Assembly: GCF_001702265.1 (NCBI RefSeq)
Contig: NZ_MAUE01000026.1
Location: forward strand, 353,604 to 417,603
DNA length: 64,000 nucleotides
From: Pseudomonas aylmerensis
GTDB taxonomy: Bacteria > Pseudomonadota > Gammaproteobacteria > Pseudomonadales > Pseudomonadaceae
Direction of reading: 5' to 3'
Position numbers and translations under genes: made by a program. Under the pieces are notes generated by a model. It had not been told where the DNA came from. It saw only the letters and a program-made list of their open reading frames with translations, and did not search any database. This document shows, piece by piece, positions 1-8,004 of the stretch (position 1 is the stretch's first letter; each line of letters starts with the position of its first letter).

Positions 1-2
1 CG

Positions 3-713
3 TTGGCGCGTACTTACCCGCGTGGGTTGTACGTGGAGCCGCACAGTCACGACTGGGGACAATTGCTCTACGCCATGAGCGGCGTGATGTGGGTCGAGAC
101 CCCCCGCGAAGCCTTGGTGGTGCCGCCCCAGCGTGCCGTGTGGTTGCCGCCTGGGGTGGAGCACGGGATCCGGGTGGTGTCGGACCTGCAGATGCGCAAT
201 ATCTACCTGCGCCCATCATTGGCGGCGACGCTGGACAGCCAGGTGCAGGTGATTGAGGTCGGCGGGCTGCTGCGTGAGCTGATCGTCGCGCTGGTGGAGC
301 AGGGCGACAGCGCTGACGCGGCGTATTACGACGCGGTGGTCGGCCTGGCCCTGCTGGAGCTGCAACGGGCGCGTCGCTCGCAGATCCGCATCGCCATGCC
401 GGTCGAGGCCGACCGACGCCTGATCAACGCGTGCCAATCGGTGATGGCCGAGCCGTCCCTGGAAATCCCCTTCGAGCAGCACGCGGACACGGCCGGTGCC
501 AGCGTGCGCACCTTGGCGCGGCTGTTCCAGCACAACCTGGGCATGGGCTTTGCCGAGTGGCGCCGCCAGGTGCAACTGGCCACGGCGGTGGCGGAGTTGA
601 TCCAGGGCCAGTCTGTGAGTGCGATCGCACGGTCGCTTGGGTACTCGCCGAGCAGTTTCAGCGACATGTTTCGCCGCGAACTCGGTGTGGCGCCTTCGCA
701 ATACGTCGGCTGA
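3..713 (+). CDS. AraC-family transcriptional regulator (5' end cut by window)
   Basis: This is a transcriptional regulator with an N-terminal cupin-like sensor domain and a C-terminal AraC-type double helix-turn-helix. The visible 236 residues begin with a His-rich cupin motif (PHSHDWGQL, about residue 13) and a WLPPGVEH segment typical of the sensor fold. The DNA-binding part covers about residues 135-235 and includes VRTLARLFQ and IARSLGYSPSSFSDMFRRELG. The reading frame is open at the left edge and the first visible codon is TTG, so the true start probably lies outside the window. The gene is followed by a XapX protein and an oxidoreductase on the same strand, possible targets. The ligand cannot be told from the sequence. 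Confidence 0.85.
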   Translation: MARTYPRGLYVEPHSHDWGQLLYAMSGVMWVETPREALVVPPQRAVWLPPGVEHGIRVVSDLQMRNIYLRPSLAATLDSQVQVIEVGGLLRELIVALVEQGDSADAAYYDAVVGLALLELQRARRSQIRIAMPVEADRRLINACQSVMAEPSLEIPFEQHADTAGASVRTLARLFQHNLGMGFAEWRRQVQLATAVAELIQGQSVSAIARSLGYSPSSFSDMFRRELGVAPSQYVG

Positions 714-803
714 GGGGTTGGCCGAAATCCTGAAGCACTTGGCCGATGCTTCAGAAATGGGCTCTCTACACTGAGCCCATCAACCCCCTGAGGCGCAGCC
801 CCC

Positions 804-977
804 ATGAACTACCTGATCTCCCTCGCCATCGGCCTGTTTGTCGGCGTGATTTACGGCGCGCTGGATTTTCGCTCGCCCGCGCCGCCGGCCATCGCCCTGG
901 TGGGCCTGATGGGCATGCTGCTCGGCGAGCAACTGTGGCCCATGGGGCGGCAGCTGGTCAGCGGTTGGTTGTCCTGA
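804..977 (+). CDS. XapX domain membrane peptide
   Basis: A 57-residue protein made almost entirely of two hydrophobic segments (about residues 3-20 and 29-42) separated by the RSPAPPAIALVGLMGMLLGEQ-like core that defines the XapX (DUF1427) family. The start ATG lies behind a weak AGGCGCAG-like ribosome site. Its function is not established; family members are small inner-membrane proteins often found beside transporters or oxidoreductases. It ends 27 bases before the next gene on the same strand, so the two are probably co-transcribed. Confidence 0.8.
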   Translation: MNYLISLAIGLFVGVIYGALDFRSPAPPAIALVGLMGMLLGEQLWPMGRQLVSGWLS

Positions 978-1004
978 TTTTCTTTCCCTCCTGAGGATTG
1001 CGTC

Positions 1005-1964
1005 ATGAAAGCACTGCAGTTTTCCGCTACCGGCGACCTTAACGCCCTGGGTTTCGTCGACGTCGCCACCCCGGTGCCGGCGGCCGGTGAAGTTCTGGTC
1101 CAGATCAAGGCCGCGGGCCTGAACCCCAGCGATGTAAAAAACGTGCTCGGCCGCTTCCCCTACACCACCTTGCCGCGCATTCCGGGCCGCGATTTTGCCG
1201 GTGTGGTGGTGCAGGGGCCGCAGGCGCTGGTCGGTCAGGCCGTGTGGGGCACCGGACGCGACCTGGGCTTTTTCGCCGATGGTTCCCACGCCGAGTACCT
1301 CACCGTGTCCGCCAAGGGCGTGGCGCATAAACCCAGCCACTTGAGTTTTGCCCAGGCCGCAAGCCTTGGCGTGCCGTACACCACCGCCTGGGATGCCCTG
1401 GAACGCAGCGGTGTCGGCAAAGGCACGCGGCTGCTGGTGATCGGCGCCAATGGTGCGGTCGGCAGCGCGGCGCTGGCCTTGGCGAAAATTCGCGGGGCCC
1501 AGGTGCTGGCGGCGGTGCGCAAGGTCGAGCAGGTCGAGGTGTTGCAGGCGCAGGGTGTCGACGCGATTGCCCTGGGCACGCCGGACGAGCTGGGCGCGCA
1601 GGTGAACGCAGTGTTCAAGGGCGGTGCCGATGTGATCCTCGACAACACCGGTTTCTGGTTGCCGGCGGCCGTGGCGGGCCTGGCGCCATTCGGTCGCATC
1701 GCGATCATCGCCGCGCCGGTGGACGGCCACGTGCAATTGCCGGCCCTGGCCCTGTACCGCAAGGGTGGCTCGGTGGTGGGGATCAATTCGTTGCTCTACA
1801 ACTGCGAGCAATGCGCGGTGATGCTCGAGCAGTTCGGACGCTTCTTCGATGAAGGCCTGCTGCCGCTGCCCACCGGCCTGCGCGAAGTGGCACTGGCCGA
1901 CGGTGTGCAGTGCTATGAAGATGTGAACCAGGGCAGTGCAGACAAGATCATCCTCCTGCCCTGA
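1005..1964 (+). CDS. MDR-superfamily NAD(P)H quinone oxidoreductase-like protein
   Basis: A 319-residue medium-chain dehydrogenase/reductase. The N-terminal GroES-like fold has the family pattern GEVLVQIKAAGLNPSD (about residues 28-43) and PGRDFAGVV. The Rossmann part contains GANGAVGSAAL (about residues 147-157). No structural-zinc cysteine cluster is visible, which points to the zinc-independent quinone-oxidoreductase or enoyl-reductase branch rather than a true alcohol dehydrogenase. Start ATG is preceded by CTGAGGA. It follows the XapX gene closely. The physiological substrate is unknown. Confidence 0.85.
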   Translation: MKALQFSATGDLNALGFVDVATPVPAAGEVLVQIKAAGLNPSDVKNVLGRFPYTTLPRIPGRDFAGVVVQGPQALVGQAVWGTGRDLGFFADGSHAEYLTVSAKGVAHKPSHLSFAQAASLGVPYTTAWDALERSGVGKGTRLLVIGANGAVGSAALALAKIRGAQVLAAVRKVEQVEVLQAQGVDAIALGTPDELGAQVNAVFKGGADVILDNTGFWLPAAVAGLAPFGRIAIIAAPVDGHVQLPALALYRKGGSVVGINSLLYNCEQCAVMLEQFGRFFDEGLLPLPTGLREVALADGVQCYEDVNQGSADKIILLP

Positions 1965-1975
1965 CACGCTCAAAA

Positions 1976-2560
1976 AAGGGGGAGCGGGCTTGATTCCCGT
2001 GTCTGGCGCAGTTCCACTGTGGGAGCGGGCTTGCCCGCGAAGGCGGAGTGTCAGTAGCGGCGAAGCTGGCTGACCCAGCCCAATCGCAGGCAAGCCAGCT
2101 CCCACAGTGATCGAGTGCAGGCCTGAGTCCCGTGCCTGGCGCAGCTCCCACACTGATCGGGTGCAGGCTTGAGTCCCGTGTCTGGCGCAGCTCCACTGTG
2201 GGAGCTGGCTTGCCCGCGAAAGCGGTGGATCAGTAGCGGTGAAGTTGGCTGACCCACCGCCATCGCAGGCAAGCCAGCTCCCACAGTGATCCAGTGCAGG
2301 CTTGAGTCCCGTGTCTGGCGCAGCTCCCCTGTAGGAGCGGGCTTGCTCGCGAAGGCGGAGTGTGAGTAGCGGCGAAGCTGACTGACCAACCGCCATCGCA
2401 GGCAAGCCAGCTCCCACACTGATCGAGTGAAGGCCTGAGTCCCGTCTCTAGCGCAGCTCCATTGTGGGAGCGGGCTTGCCCGCGAAGGCGTTGGATCAGT
2501 AGCGGCGAAGTTGGCTGACCCACCGTCATCGCAGGCAAGCCAGCCAGCCCCCACAAGTCA
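1976..2560. repeat. Tandem array of four REPIN-type elements
   Basis: This roughly 600-base intergenic stretch holds no gene. It carries four palindromic elements at about 2019-2107, 2197-2287, 2329-2418 and 2462-2556, plus a half element at the start. Each has a left arm of the type GTGGGAGCGGGCTTGCCCGC and a right arm GGCAAGCCAGCTCCCAC, joined by a variable centre ending in GGCTGACC. The units are separated by a conserved spacer of about 45 bases (containing CAGGCTTGAGTCCCGTG and CTGGCGCAGCTC). The period is about 133 bases, except between units 1 and 2 where the spacer is duplicated. This is the usual REP doublet structure of fluorescent pseudomonads, here expanded in tandem. Confidence 0.9.
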
Positions 2561-2567
2561 ACGCTCG

Positions 2568-3596
2568 TCAGGCTTCGGGGACGCCTTTTTCCCACGCCGA
2601 CCAGTTCTTCAGGATCGCTTGCACCAGCGGGTTGCCCGTGCGGTACAGGTTTTCCAGCGCCGGTACAAAACCGCCTTGATCGGCGTACTTCAGCAGGTTG
2701 TCCACTTCGCTGTAGCCCGGATAAGGGCGGTCGAAATCGGAACCGGCACGCACCACCGCCAGGCGCTGGATATCCACCAACCCTTCGCGACTGGCGCGCA
2801 GCAGGGCCTCGTAGGTGGAGTTGTCCTCCTGCTGGGTGGTGCAGTACTCGCCTTTATTGTCCGTGAGCAGCTGGGTCCAGACTTCGGCGCGCTCGCTCAG
2901 GCGCGTGCCGGAGAACCAGGTGTTACCCGCCAGGGTGTCGCAGCGGGTGACCTGCGGCGGCTGGTTGGCTGGCGCGGCGGGGTAGTGTTTGCGCCAGGCG
3001 CTGGATTCCTTGCTTTCCGTGAGCTCGACTTTTTGCGACAGCGCAAACGCCTTGGCTTGCAGCTTCGGGTTCAGCTCAAACACTTCGGTCTTGTAGTCCA
3101 ACGGTGGTTTCTCGTTGGGCCCCTTGGTGTTGATGCCGATATAGCCGGTTGGCCACTCCTTGGGCGCATCCCGCGAGTCCAGCTCCCACTGGGTGCCGAA
3201 TTCCACCAGGTAATGCGCCCACGCCGCCGTGCCGAGGGTGCCGTGCTTGGGGCTGATGCCGGCAATCCCGGCGATCAGGAAATAGCTCTGGCGCAGGTCG
3301 AACTTGGGCGACAGGGCCAGTGCCAGGGTGGACGCGGCGGCGTTGGTCTGGCCCATGCCGGTGACCAGCAGGCAGACGTCCTCGGTGTTGCAGCGGATCA
3401 CCGGGTATTCGGCCGACAGGCCCGGCACGCGCACTTCCTGCTTGAGTGCCAGGCGGTCGATCCAGGTTTGCGCCTCGGGGGCGAACATGGTGATCAGCAT
3501 CACTTTGGGCTTGATCGGCGCCGGTGTATCAGCCAGCACCACGTGGGGCAGCAGCGCCAGGCCGATGGCCAGTGACAGACGGGTAAACGCTTTCAT
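2568..3596 (-). CDS. Purine nucleoside permease (NUP family), periplasmic
   Basis: A 342-residue protein of the NUP family (nucleoside permease / purine nucleoside phosphorylase-like fold). It has a signal peptide (MKAFTRLSLAIGLALLPHVVLADT). Recognisable segments are PKVMLITMFAPEAQTW, CLLVTGMGQTNAA, AGIAGISPKHGTLG, VTRCDTLAGNTWFSG and EDNSTYEALL. The ATG at 3596 was chosen over an upstream in-frame start because it begins the signal peptide and sits behind AAGGAGCA. It lies 14 bases downstream of a Tsx-type outer membrane channel, so the pair probably forms a nucleoside uptake operon. The family's exact role (transport or periplasmic cleavage) is not settled. Confidence 0.85.
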   Translation of the reverse strand: MKAFTRLSLAIGLALLPHVVLADTPAPIKPKVMLITMFAPEAQTWIDRLALKQEVRVPGLSAEYPVIRCNTEDVCLLVTGMGQTNAAASTLALALSPKFDLRQSYFLIAGIAGISPKHGTLGTAAWAHYLVEFGTQWELDSRDAPKEWPTGYIGINTKGPNEKPPLDYKTEVFELNPKLQAKAFALSQKVELTESKESSAWRKHYPAAPANQPPQVTRCDTLAGNTWFSGTRLSERAEVWTQLLTDNKGEYCTTQQEDNSTYEALLRASREGLVDIQRLAVVRAGSDFDRPYPGYSEVDNLLKYADQGGFVPALENLYRTGNPLVQAILKNWSAWEKGVPEA

Positions 3597-3610
3597 CGAA
3601 TGCTCCTTGA

Positions 3611-4558
3611 TCAGAATTGATAGCCCACGCCGGCGTAGTAACCCCAACCGTCGGAGCGGGCGCGGAAGTTGCCCTCGCCAAAGTTCAGCTCGCTGCCATC
3701 CTCCCAGTTGCCGCCGTTATGAAAGTAACGACCGACCAGGGTGAAGCGCAGGTGCGTGAACGAGTACAGCAGCACGTTGGTTGCCACCAGGGAATTGGCG
3801 GTGCGCGCCGGGTTGTCCTTGTGCAGGTCCGAGCCGAAATCGTAGTTGGTGAAGCCGATGTAGGTCAGCGAGGCACCGTTGTCGAAACTGCTGATGGGCA
3901 CGATGTACTTCATCTGCGCGCGGTAGCCATCCCAGGAATATTCATTGCTGGCGCCGTAGTTTTCCCACTGGTAACGCCCGTAGAAGTTCGCCGACAGGTT
4001 GACCCGCGAGTGGGTGTCGATATCGGTGCCGAGGCCGCTGTACAGGGTGTTGGCACGGTTGTCCTTGTTGCTGCCGTGGTCGTAGATCCAGTCGAACGCC
4101 ACGTACCATTCCTTGAACGGGCCGATGGCCAGGCTGCGCCCCGCCAGGTAGTCGATGGAAATACGCGGCTCGTGCTCCATGAACACCGGCGAGCCATGGT
4201 CCCACACGCCTTTGTCATTACTGTTACCGATGGTGAGGATCTTCGGCACGTCGATGTAGCCGTACAGCTCGAAAGGCCCCTTGCGGCCGAAGTACTCGTA
4301 TTCCAGGTACACGTCGTCCTGCGGCTTGGGGCCGAAGCTGATGTCTTTGCTGCCGATCAAGGTCAGGTCCTGGTTGAACCAGTCCGACCAATACACGCCT
4401 TTTTTAGCCGGGCTGGCTTCGGGGCTGAGGGTTTCGCCCTGTGCCGAGTCATCCACGGGTTTTTGCTGCGCCAAAATGGGTGCACTGAGTACTCCCGTAA
4501 CGGCAGCCAGTAGCAAGGAAACACCAAAGCAAGCACGAGGCCTTGAGGTGGGGTGCAT
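3611..4558 (-). CDS. Tsx-like nucleoside-specific outer membrane channel
   Basis: A 315-residue outer membrane beta-barrel of the OmpK/Tsx family. It has an N-terminal signal peptide (about 30 residues ending PILAQ), the characteristic VYWSDWFNQDLTLIGS start of the barrel, YLEYEYFGRKGPFELYGYIDVPK, and a terminal aromatic residue (GVGYQF) as required for barrel assembly. Known relatives passively admit nucleosides. It is the promoter-proximal gene of the pair with the NUP permease, and a PurR-like palindrome lies 75 bases upstream of its start, which fits purine or nucleoside control. Confidence 0.88.
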   Translation of the reverse strand: MHPTSRPRACFGVSLLLAAVTGVLSAPILAQQKPVDDSAQGETLSPEASPAKKGVYWSDWFNQDLTLIGSKDISFGPKPQDDVYLEYEYFGRKGPFELYGYIDVPKILTIGNSNDKGVWDHGSPVFMEHEPRISIDYLAGRSLAIGPFKEWYVAFDWIYDHGSNKDNRANTLYSGLGTDIDTHSRVNLSANFYGRYQWENYGASNEYSWDGYRAQMKYIVPISSFDNGASLTYIGFTNYDFGSDLHKDNPARTANSLVATNVLLYSFTHLRFTLVGRYFHNGGNWEDGSELNFGEGNFRARSDGWGYYAGVGYQF

Positions 4559-4632
4559 TGAAAATCCCTATTCGTACGCGGTTGGAACCCGATTCTGCGG
4601 GTAGTGGTGAACTTGGCTGGCAAGTTCGTTCC

Positions 4633-4644
4633 GCAAACGTTTGC
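4633..4644. promoter_or_regulatory. PurR/LacI-like operator upstream of nucleoside operon
   Basis: The perfect 12-base palindrome GCAAACGTTTGC sits about 75 bases upstream of the Tsx-like gene. It matches the core of LacI-family operators, especially the purine repressor box (ACGCAAACGTTTGCGT as remembered). No LacI-type regulator is encoded in the window, so the cognate protein is unknown; a ribose or nucleoside repressor is likely. Confidence 0.55.
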
Positions 4645-4713
4645 ACGTGGCGTACCAACTTTGTTCAAGGGATTGAGCTGAATGGAAAAAAGCGCGATTA
4701 ATCGACCTTTTGG

Positions 4714-5649
4714 TCAAAATTGACTGGGTGTCATTTTCTCGATGCGATTGAACAGGTGCATCGCGGTTTCGCGCCGATACTCACTCGGCGTCTGGTTCAT
4801 CTCGATGCGAAAATGCCGGTTGAAGTTGGACAGGTTGGCGTAGCCCACTTCAAAGCAGATATCTGCCACCGACATCTCACTCTGCAGCAGCCGACAGGCG
4901 CGTTGCACGCGGAATTTACGCATCAGGTCGATAAAGCCATGGCCGGTGTTGCGTTTGAAGAAGCGCGAGAAACCCGGTTCGCTCATCTCCAGTTGTTGCG
5001 CGATGACCGACAGGCGCACGTCGCCGGTCAGCTCCGTCATCAAGTAGTCGAAGGCCTTGTTGATGCGTTCGGCGCTGCGTGCGTCCAGGGTCGGCGCGTA
5101 GCAGGGGCTGGCCAGCGCCTTTACCTGAGGGAGCGGGGCATTTTTCAGGGTGTCGAGCAGTTGCAGGAACAGGATCAACCGCTGCAGGCCGTGGGCGCTG
5201 CCGATGGCTTCCATCAGGCGGGCAGCCTGCAGCGCCGTGGCGCCGGTGAACTCCAGGCCACGCCGGGCTTGCTCGAACAGCGGCTGCAAGTCGCCGAGTT
5301 CGGGCAGGGTCTTGCGCAAGGCGAGGAGGGCGGCGCCGTCGAATTGCAGCACCACGTCGCGGCCGCTCAGGTATTCACCGGGAGCCAGCTCGCCGATCCA
5401 GTCGTGCGGCAGGTCCGGGCCGATCAGCGCGACATGCCCGGCACCGAACGCGCCGATATAGTCGCCCGCCACCAGCTTGCCGCTGCCCTGGCGGATCAGG
5501 TGGATTTCAAATTCGGGGTGGTGATTCCAGCGCGCCAGGTCATAGGGGTAGTCATGTTCGAACCAGCGAAAGCAGTGGTCCGGCTCAGGCAGGATCACTT
5601 CAAGCTCGGCAGGGCGGTGTTCGAACAGTTGGGCGCGGCTGATGGGCAT
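4714..5649 (-). CDS. AraC-family regulator of the adjacent polyol genes
   Basis: A 311-residue AraC/XylS-type regulator. The N-terminal cupin sensor includes WNHHPEFEIHLIRQGSG and a DLPHDW motif. The C-terminal AraC domain (about residues 195-295) contains LSVIAQQLEMSEPGFSRFFK and VADICFEVGYANLSNFNRHFR, followed by PSEYRR. It is divergent from the polyol-binding protein gene across a 210-base region that carries a perfect inverted repeat. In pseudomonads the mannitol/sorbitol/arabitol operon is controlled by such a regulator (MtlR), which is the best functional guess. Start ATG is preceded by AAGAGG. Confidence 0.82.
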   Translation of the reverse strand: MPISRAQLFEHRPAELEVILPEPDHCFRWFEHDYPYDLARWNHHPEFEIHLIRQGSGKLVAGDYIGAFGAGHVALIGPDLPHDWIGELAPGEYLSGRDVVLQFDGAALLALRKTLPELGDLQPLFEQARRGLEFTGATALQAARLMEAIGSAHGLQRLILFLQLLDTLKNAPLPQVKALASPCYAPTLDARSAERINKAFDYLMTELTGDVRLSVIAQQLEMSEPGFSRFFKRNTGHGFIDLMRKFRVQRACRLLQSEMSVADICFEVGYANLSNFNRHFRIEMNQTPSEYRRETAMHLFNRIEKMTPSQF

Positions 5650-5729
5650 GGTGATGCCTCTTTTACTTGTCGGATCGCCTCAAAATACGCGGGTTGGCAA
5701 GCCGTGCGCTACCCTTGGTTTCGCCCGGC

Positions 5730-5775
5730 ACTGATACTTTTTTGATCCTGGAACGGCGGTTAAAAAAGTATCAGT
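5730..5775. promoter_or_regulatory. Perfect 14-bp inverted repeat in divergent promoter
   Basis: ACTGATACTTTTTT at 5730-5743 is exactly complementary to AAAAAAGTATCAGT at 5762-5775, with 18 bases between. The centre-to-centre distance of 32 bases is about three helical turns. It lies between the AraC regulator and the binding-protein gene and could be an operator or a hairpin that isolates the two divergent units. Confidence 0.5.
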
Positions 5776-5859
5776 CGAGCATTCGCCCTGCGTTTGTGGG
5801 GGACTGGCCAAGCTGCTGTAATCGGCGCTCAACAACAAAAACAACAGGTGGAAACCGCC

Positions 5860-7170
5860 ATGTTCAAGCTCCCGCACGCGTTGTTCCTGCTTTCCGGCCT
5901 GGCAGTGGCAATGCCCGGTCAGGCCGCCGACACCGTCACCATCGCCACCGTCAACAACAGCGACATGATCCGCATGCAGCGCCTGTCCAAGGTGTTCGAG
6001 CAGCAGCATCCGGACATCCAGCTGAACTGGGTAGTACTGGAAGAAAACGTGCTGCGCCAGCGCCTTACCACCGATATCGCCACCCAGGGCGGGCAGTTTG
6101 ATGTGCTCACCATTGGCACCTATGAGACCCCGCTGTGGGGCGCCAAGCACTGGCTGGAGCCGCTGACCCAGTTGCCGGCCGATTACGATGCCGACGACAT
6201 CTTCCCGTCGGTGCGCCAGGGCCTGTCGGTCAACGACACCCTGTATGCGTTGCCGTTCTACGGCGAAAGCACCGTGACCTACTACCGCACCGACCTGTTC
6301 AAGCAGGCTGGCCTGAGCATGCCCGCGCACCCGACCTGGACGCAGCTCGGCGAGTTCGCCGCCAAGCTCACTGCCAAGGACCAAGGCCAATACGGCATGT
6401 GCCTGCGCGGCAAGGCCGGCTGGGGTGAAAACATCGCACTGCTGAGCACCATGGCCAATGCCTTTGGCGCGCGCTGGTTCGATGAGCAGTGGAAGCCCGA
6501 GCTGACCAGCCCTGAGTGGACCGCCGCCGCCAACTTCTACGTCAACACTCTCAAGCAATACGGCCCCCCGGGCGTGTCCAGCAACGGCTTCAACGAAACC
6601 CTGGCGCTGTTCAATAGCGGCAAATGTGCGATCTGGGTCGATGCCAGCGTCGCCGGCTCCTTCACCACCGACAAGAGCCAGAGCAAGGTCGCCGACAGCG
6701 TCGGCTTCGCGGCTGCCCCCACTGAAGTCACCGACAAAGGCTCCTCGTGGCTCTACGCCTGGTCGCTGGCGATCCCGGCCACCTCCCAGCACAAGGACGC
6801 CGCCAAGGCATTTATCGCCTGGGCGACCTCGAAGGAGTACATCCAGCTGGTCGCGGATAAAGAAGGCATCACCAACGTACCGCCGGGCACCCGCCAATCC
6901 ACCTACAACGCGGCGTACCTCAAGGCCGCACCGTTCGCCCAGGTGACCCTGGAGATGATGAAGCACGCCGACCCCGCGCACCCCTCGGCCAAACCCGTGC
7001 CGTACGTGGGCATCCAGTACGTGACCATCCCCGAGTTCCAGGCCATCGGCACCTCCGTCGGCAAGCTGTTCTCGGCGGCGCTCACCGGCGGCATGTCGGT
7101 TGACCAGGCGTTGCAGCAGGCGCAGTCCACCACCGAGCGCGAGATGAAACGCGCCGGCTACCCGAAATAG
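5860..7170 (+). CDS. Polyol (sorbitol/mannitol-type) ABC transporter substrate-binding protein
   Basis: A 436-residue periplasmic family-1 solute-binding protein. The ATG at 5860 begins a signal peptide (MFKLPHALFLLSGLAVAMPGQAA) and was preferred to an upstream in-frame start. Typical segments are VFEQQHPDIQLNWVVLEENVLRQ, FDVLTIGTYETPLWG, LYALPFYGESTVTYYRTDLFKQAG, and the C-terminal PSAKPVPYVGIQYV region. This closely resembles SmoE/MtlE-type polyol-binding proteins. Such genes are normally followed by two permeases and an ATPase, but here an SDR dehydrogenase follows after 18 bases. The protein must use permeases encoded elsewhere, or the operon has lost them. Confidence 0.82.
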   Translation: MFKLPHALFLLSGLAVAMPGQAADTVTIATVNNSDMIRMQRLSKVFEQQHPDIQLNWVVLEENVLRQRLTTDIATQGGQFDVLTIGTYETPLWGAKHWLEPLTQLPADYDADDIFPSVRQGLSVNDTLYALPFYGESTVTYYRTDLFKQAGLSMPAHPTWTQLGEFAAKLTAKDQGQYGMCLRGKAGWGENIALLSTMANAFGARWFDEQWKPELTSPEWTAAANFYVNTLKQYGPPGVSSNGFNETLALFNSGKCAIWVDASVAGSFTTDKSQSKVADSVGFAAAPTEVTDKGSSWLYAWSLAIPATSQHKDAAKAFIAWATSKEYIQLVADKEGITNVPPGTRQSTYNAAYLKAAPFAQVTLEMMKHADPAHPSAKPVPYVGIQYVTIPEFQAIGTSVGKLFSAALTGGMSVDQALQQAQSTTEREMKRAGYPK

Positions 7171-7188
7171 TTTTGACAGGACACCTCA

Positions 7189-7962
7189 ATGAAACGACTC
7201 GAAGGTAAGAGCGCGCTGATCACCGGATCGGCGCGCGGGATCGGCCGCGCGTTTGCCCAGGCCTACATTGCCGAAGGCGCCACCGTTGCCATCGCCGATA
7301 TCGACCTGCAACGCGCCCAGGCTACTGCAGCCGAACTGGGCCCCCAGGCCTACGCGGTGGCGATGGACGTCACCGACCAGGCCTCCATCGACAGCGCGAT
7401 TGCCGCCGTGGTCGCCCAGGCCGGCAAGCTCGATATCCTGATCAACAACGCCGCGCTGTTCGACCTGGCGCCCATCGTCGACATCACCCGCGACAGCTAC
7501 GCGCGGTTGTTCTCGATCAATGTCGCCGGCACGCTGTTCACCCTGCAGGCTGCCGCGCGACAGATGATCAGCCAGGGCCACGGCGGCAAGATCATTAACA
7601 TGGCCAGCCAGGCCGGGCGGCGCGGTGAGCCGCTGGTGGCGGTCTACTGCGCAACCAAGGCGGCGGTGATCAGCCTTACACAATCGGCGGGGTTGAACCT
7701 GATCAAGCAGGGCATCAACGTCAACGCCATCGCCCCCGGTGTGGTGGATGGCGAGCACTGGGATGGGGTGGATGCGCTGTTCGCCAGGCATGAAGGTTTG
7801 CCGCCTGGCGAGAAGAAGAGGCGGGTAGGGGGTGAGGTGCCGTTCGGGCGGATGGGTACGGCAGAGGATTTGACCGGGATGGCAATCTTCCTGGCGTCCA
7901 AAGAGGCCGACTATGTGGTGGCCCAGACCTACAACGTCGACGGTGGCAACTGGATGAACTGA
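7189..7962 (+). CDS. Sorbitol (L-iditol 2-) dehydrogenase-like SDR
   Basis: A 257-residue classical short-chain dehydrogenase. It has the NAD-binding TGSARGIG motif (about residues 12-19), the NNAA motif, catalytic Ser in INMASQAG, YCATK for the Tyr-Lys pair, and the IAPGVVDGEHWDGVD loop characteristic of PolS/SmoS sorbitol dehydrogenases. Expected reaction: NAD-dependent oxidation of sorbitol or galactitol to the ketose. It lies 18 bases behind the polyol-binding protein, so uptake and first oxidation are probably co-expressed under the divergent AraC regulator. Confidence 0.85.
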   Translation: MKRLEGKSALITGSARGIGRAFAQAYIAEGATVAIADIDLQRAQATAAELGPQAYAVAMDVTDQASIDSAIAAVVAQAGKLDILINNAALFDLAPIVDITRDSYARLFSINVAGTLFTLQAAARQMISQGHGGKIINMASQAGRRGEPLVAVYCATKAAVISLTQSAGLNLIKQGINVNAIAPGVVDGEHWDGVDALFARHEGLPPGEKKRRVGGEVPFGRMGTAEDLTGMAIFLASKEADYVVAQTYNVDGGNWMN

Positions 7963-7970
7963 TCCTGGTA

Positions 7971-7992
7971 GGCGCCCGGCAAGCCGGGCGCC
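7971..7992. terminator. Bidirectional hairpin between SDR and nrtR
   Basis: GGCGCCCGGC and GCCGGGCGCC form a perfect 10-base stem with an AA loop, between two convergent genes (ends at 7962 and 8005). No long U-tract follows, so termination efficiency is uncertain. Confidence 0.6.
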
Positions 7993-8004
7993 TGCAGGGG
8001 TGGT

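Noticed and set aside
780..2417. A 545-codon minus-strand open frame
   Set aside because: It is made of translated REPIN repeats plus the antisense of the MDR oxidoreductase gene.
1976..2560. CRISPR-like regularly spaced repeats
   Set aside because: The repeats are palindromic REP doublets with conserved, not unique, spacers, and no cas genes are near.
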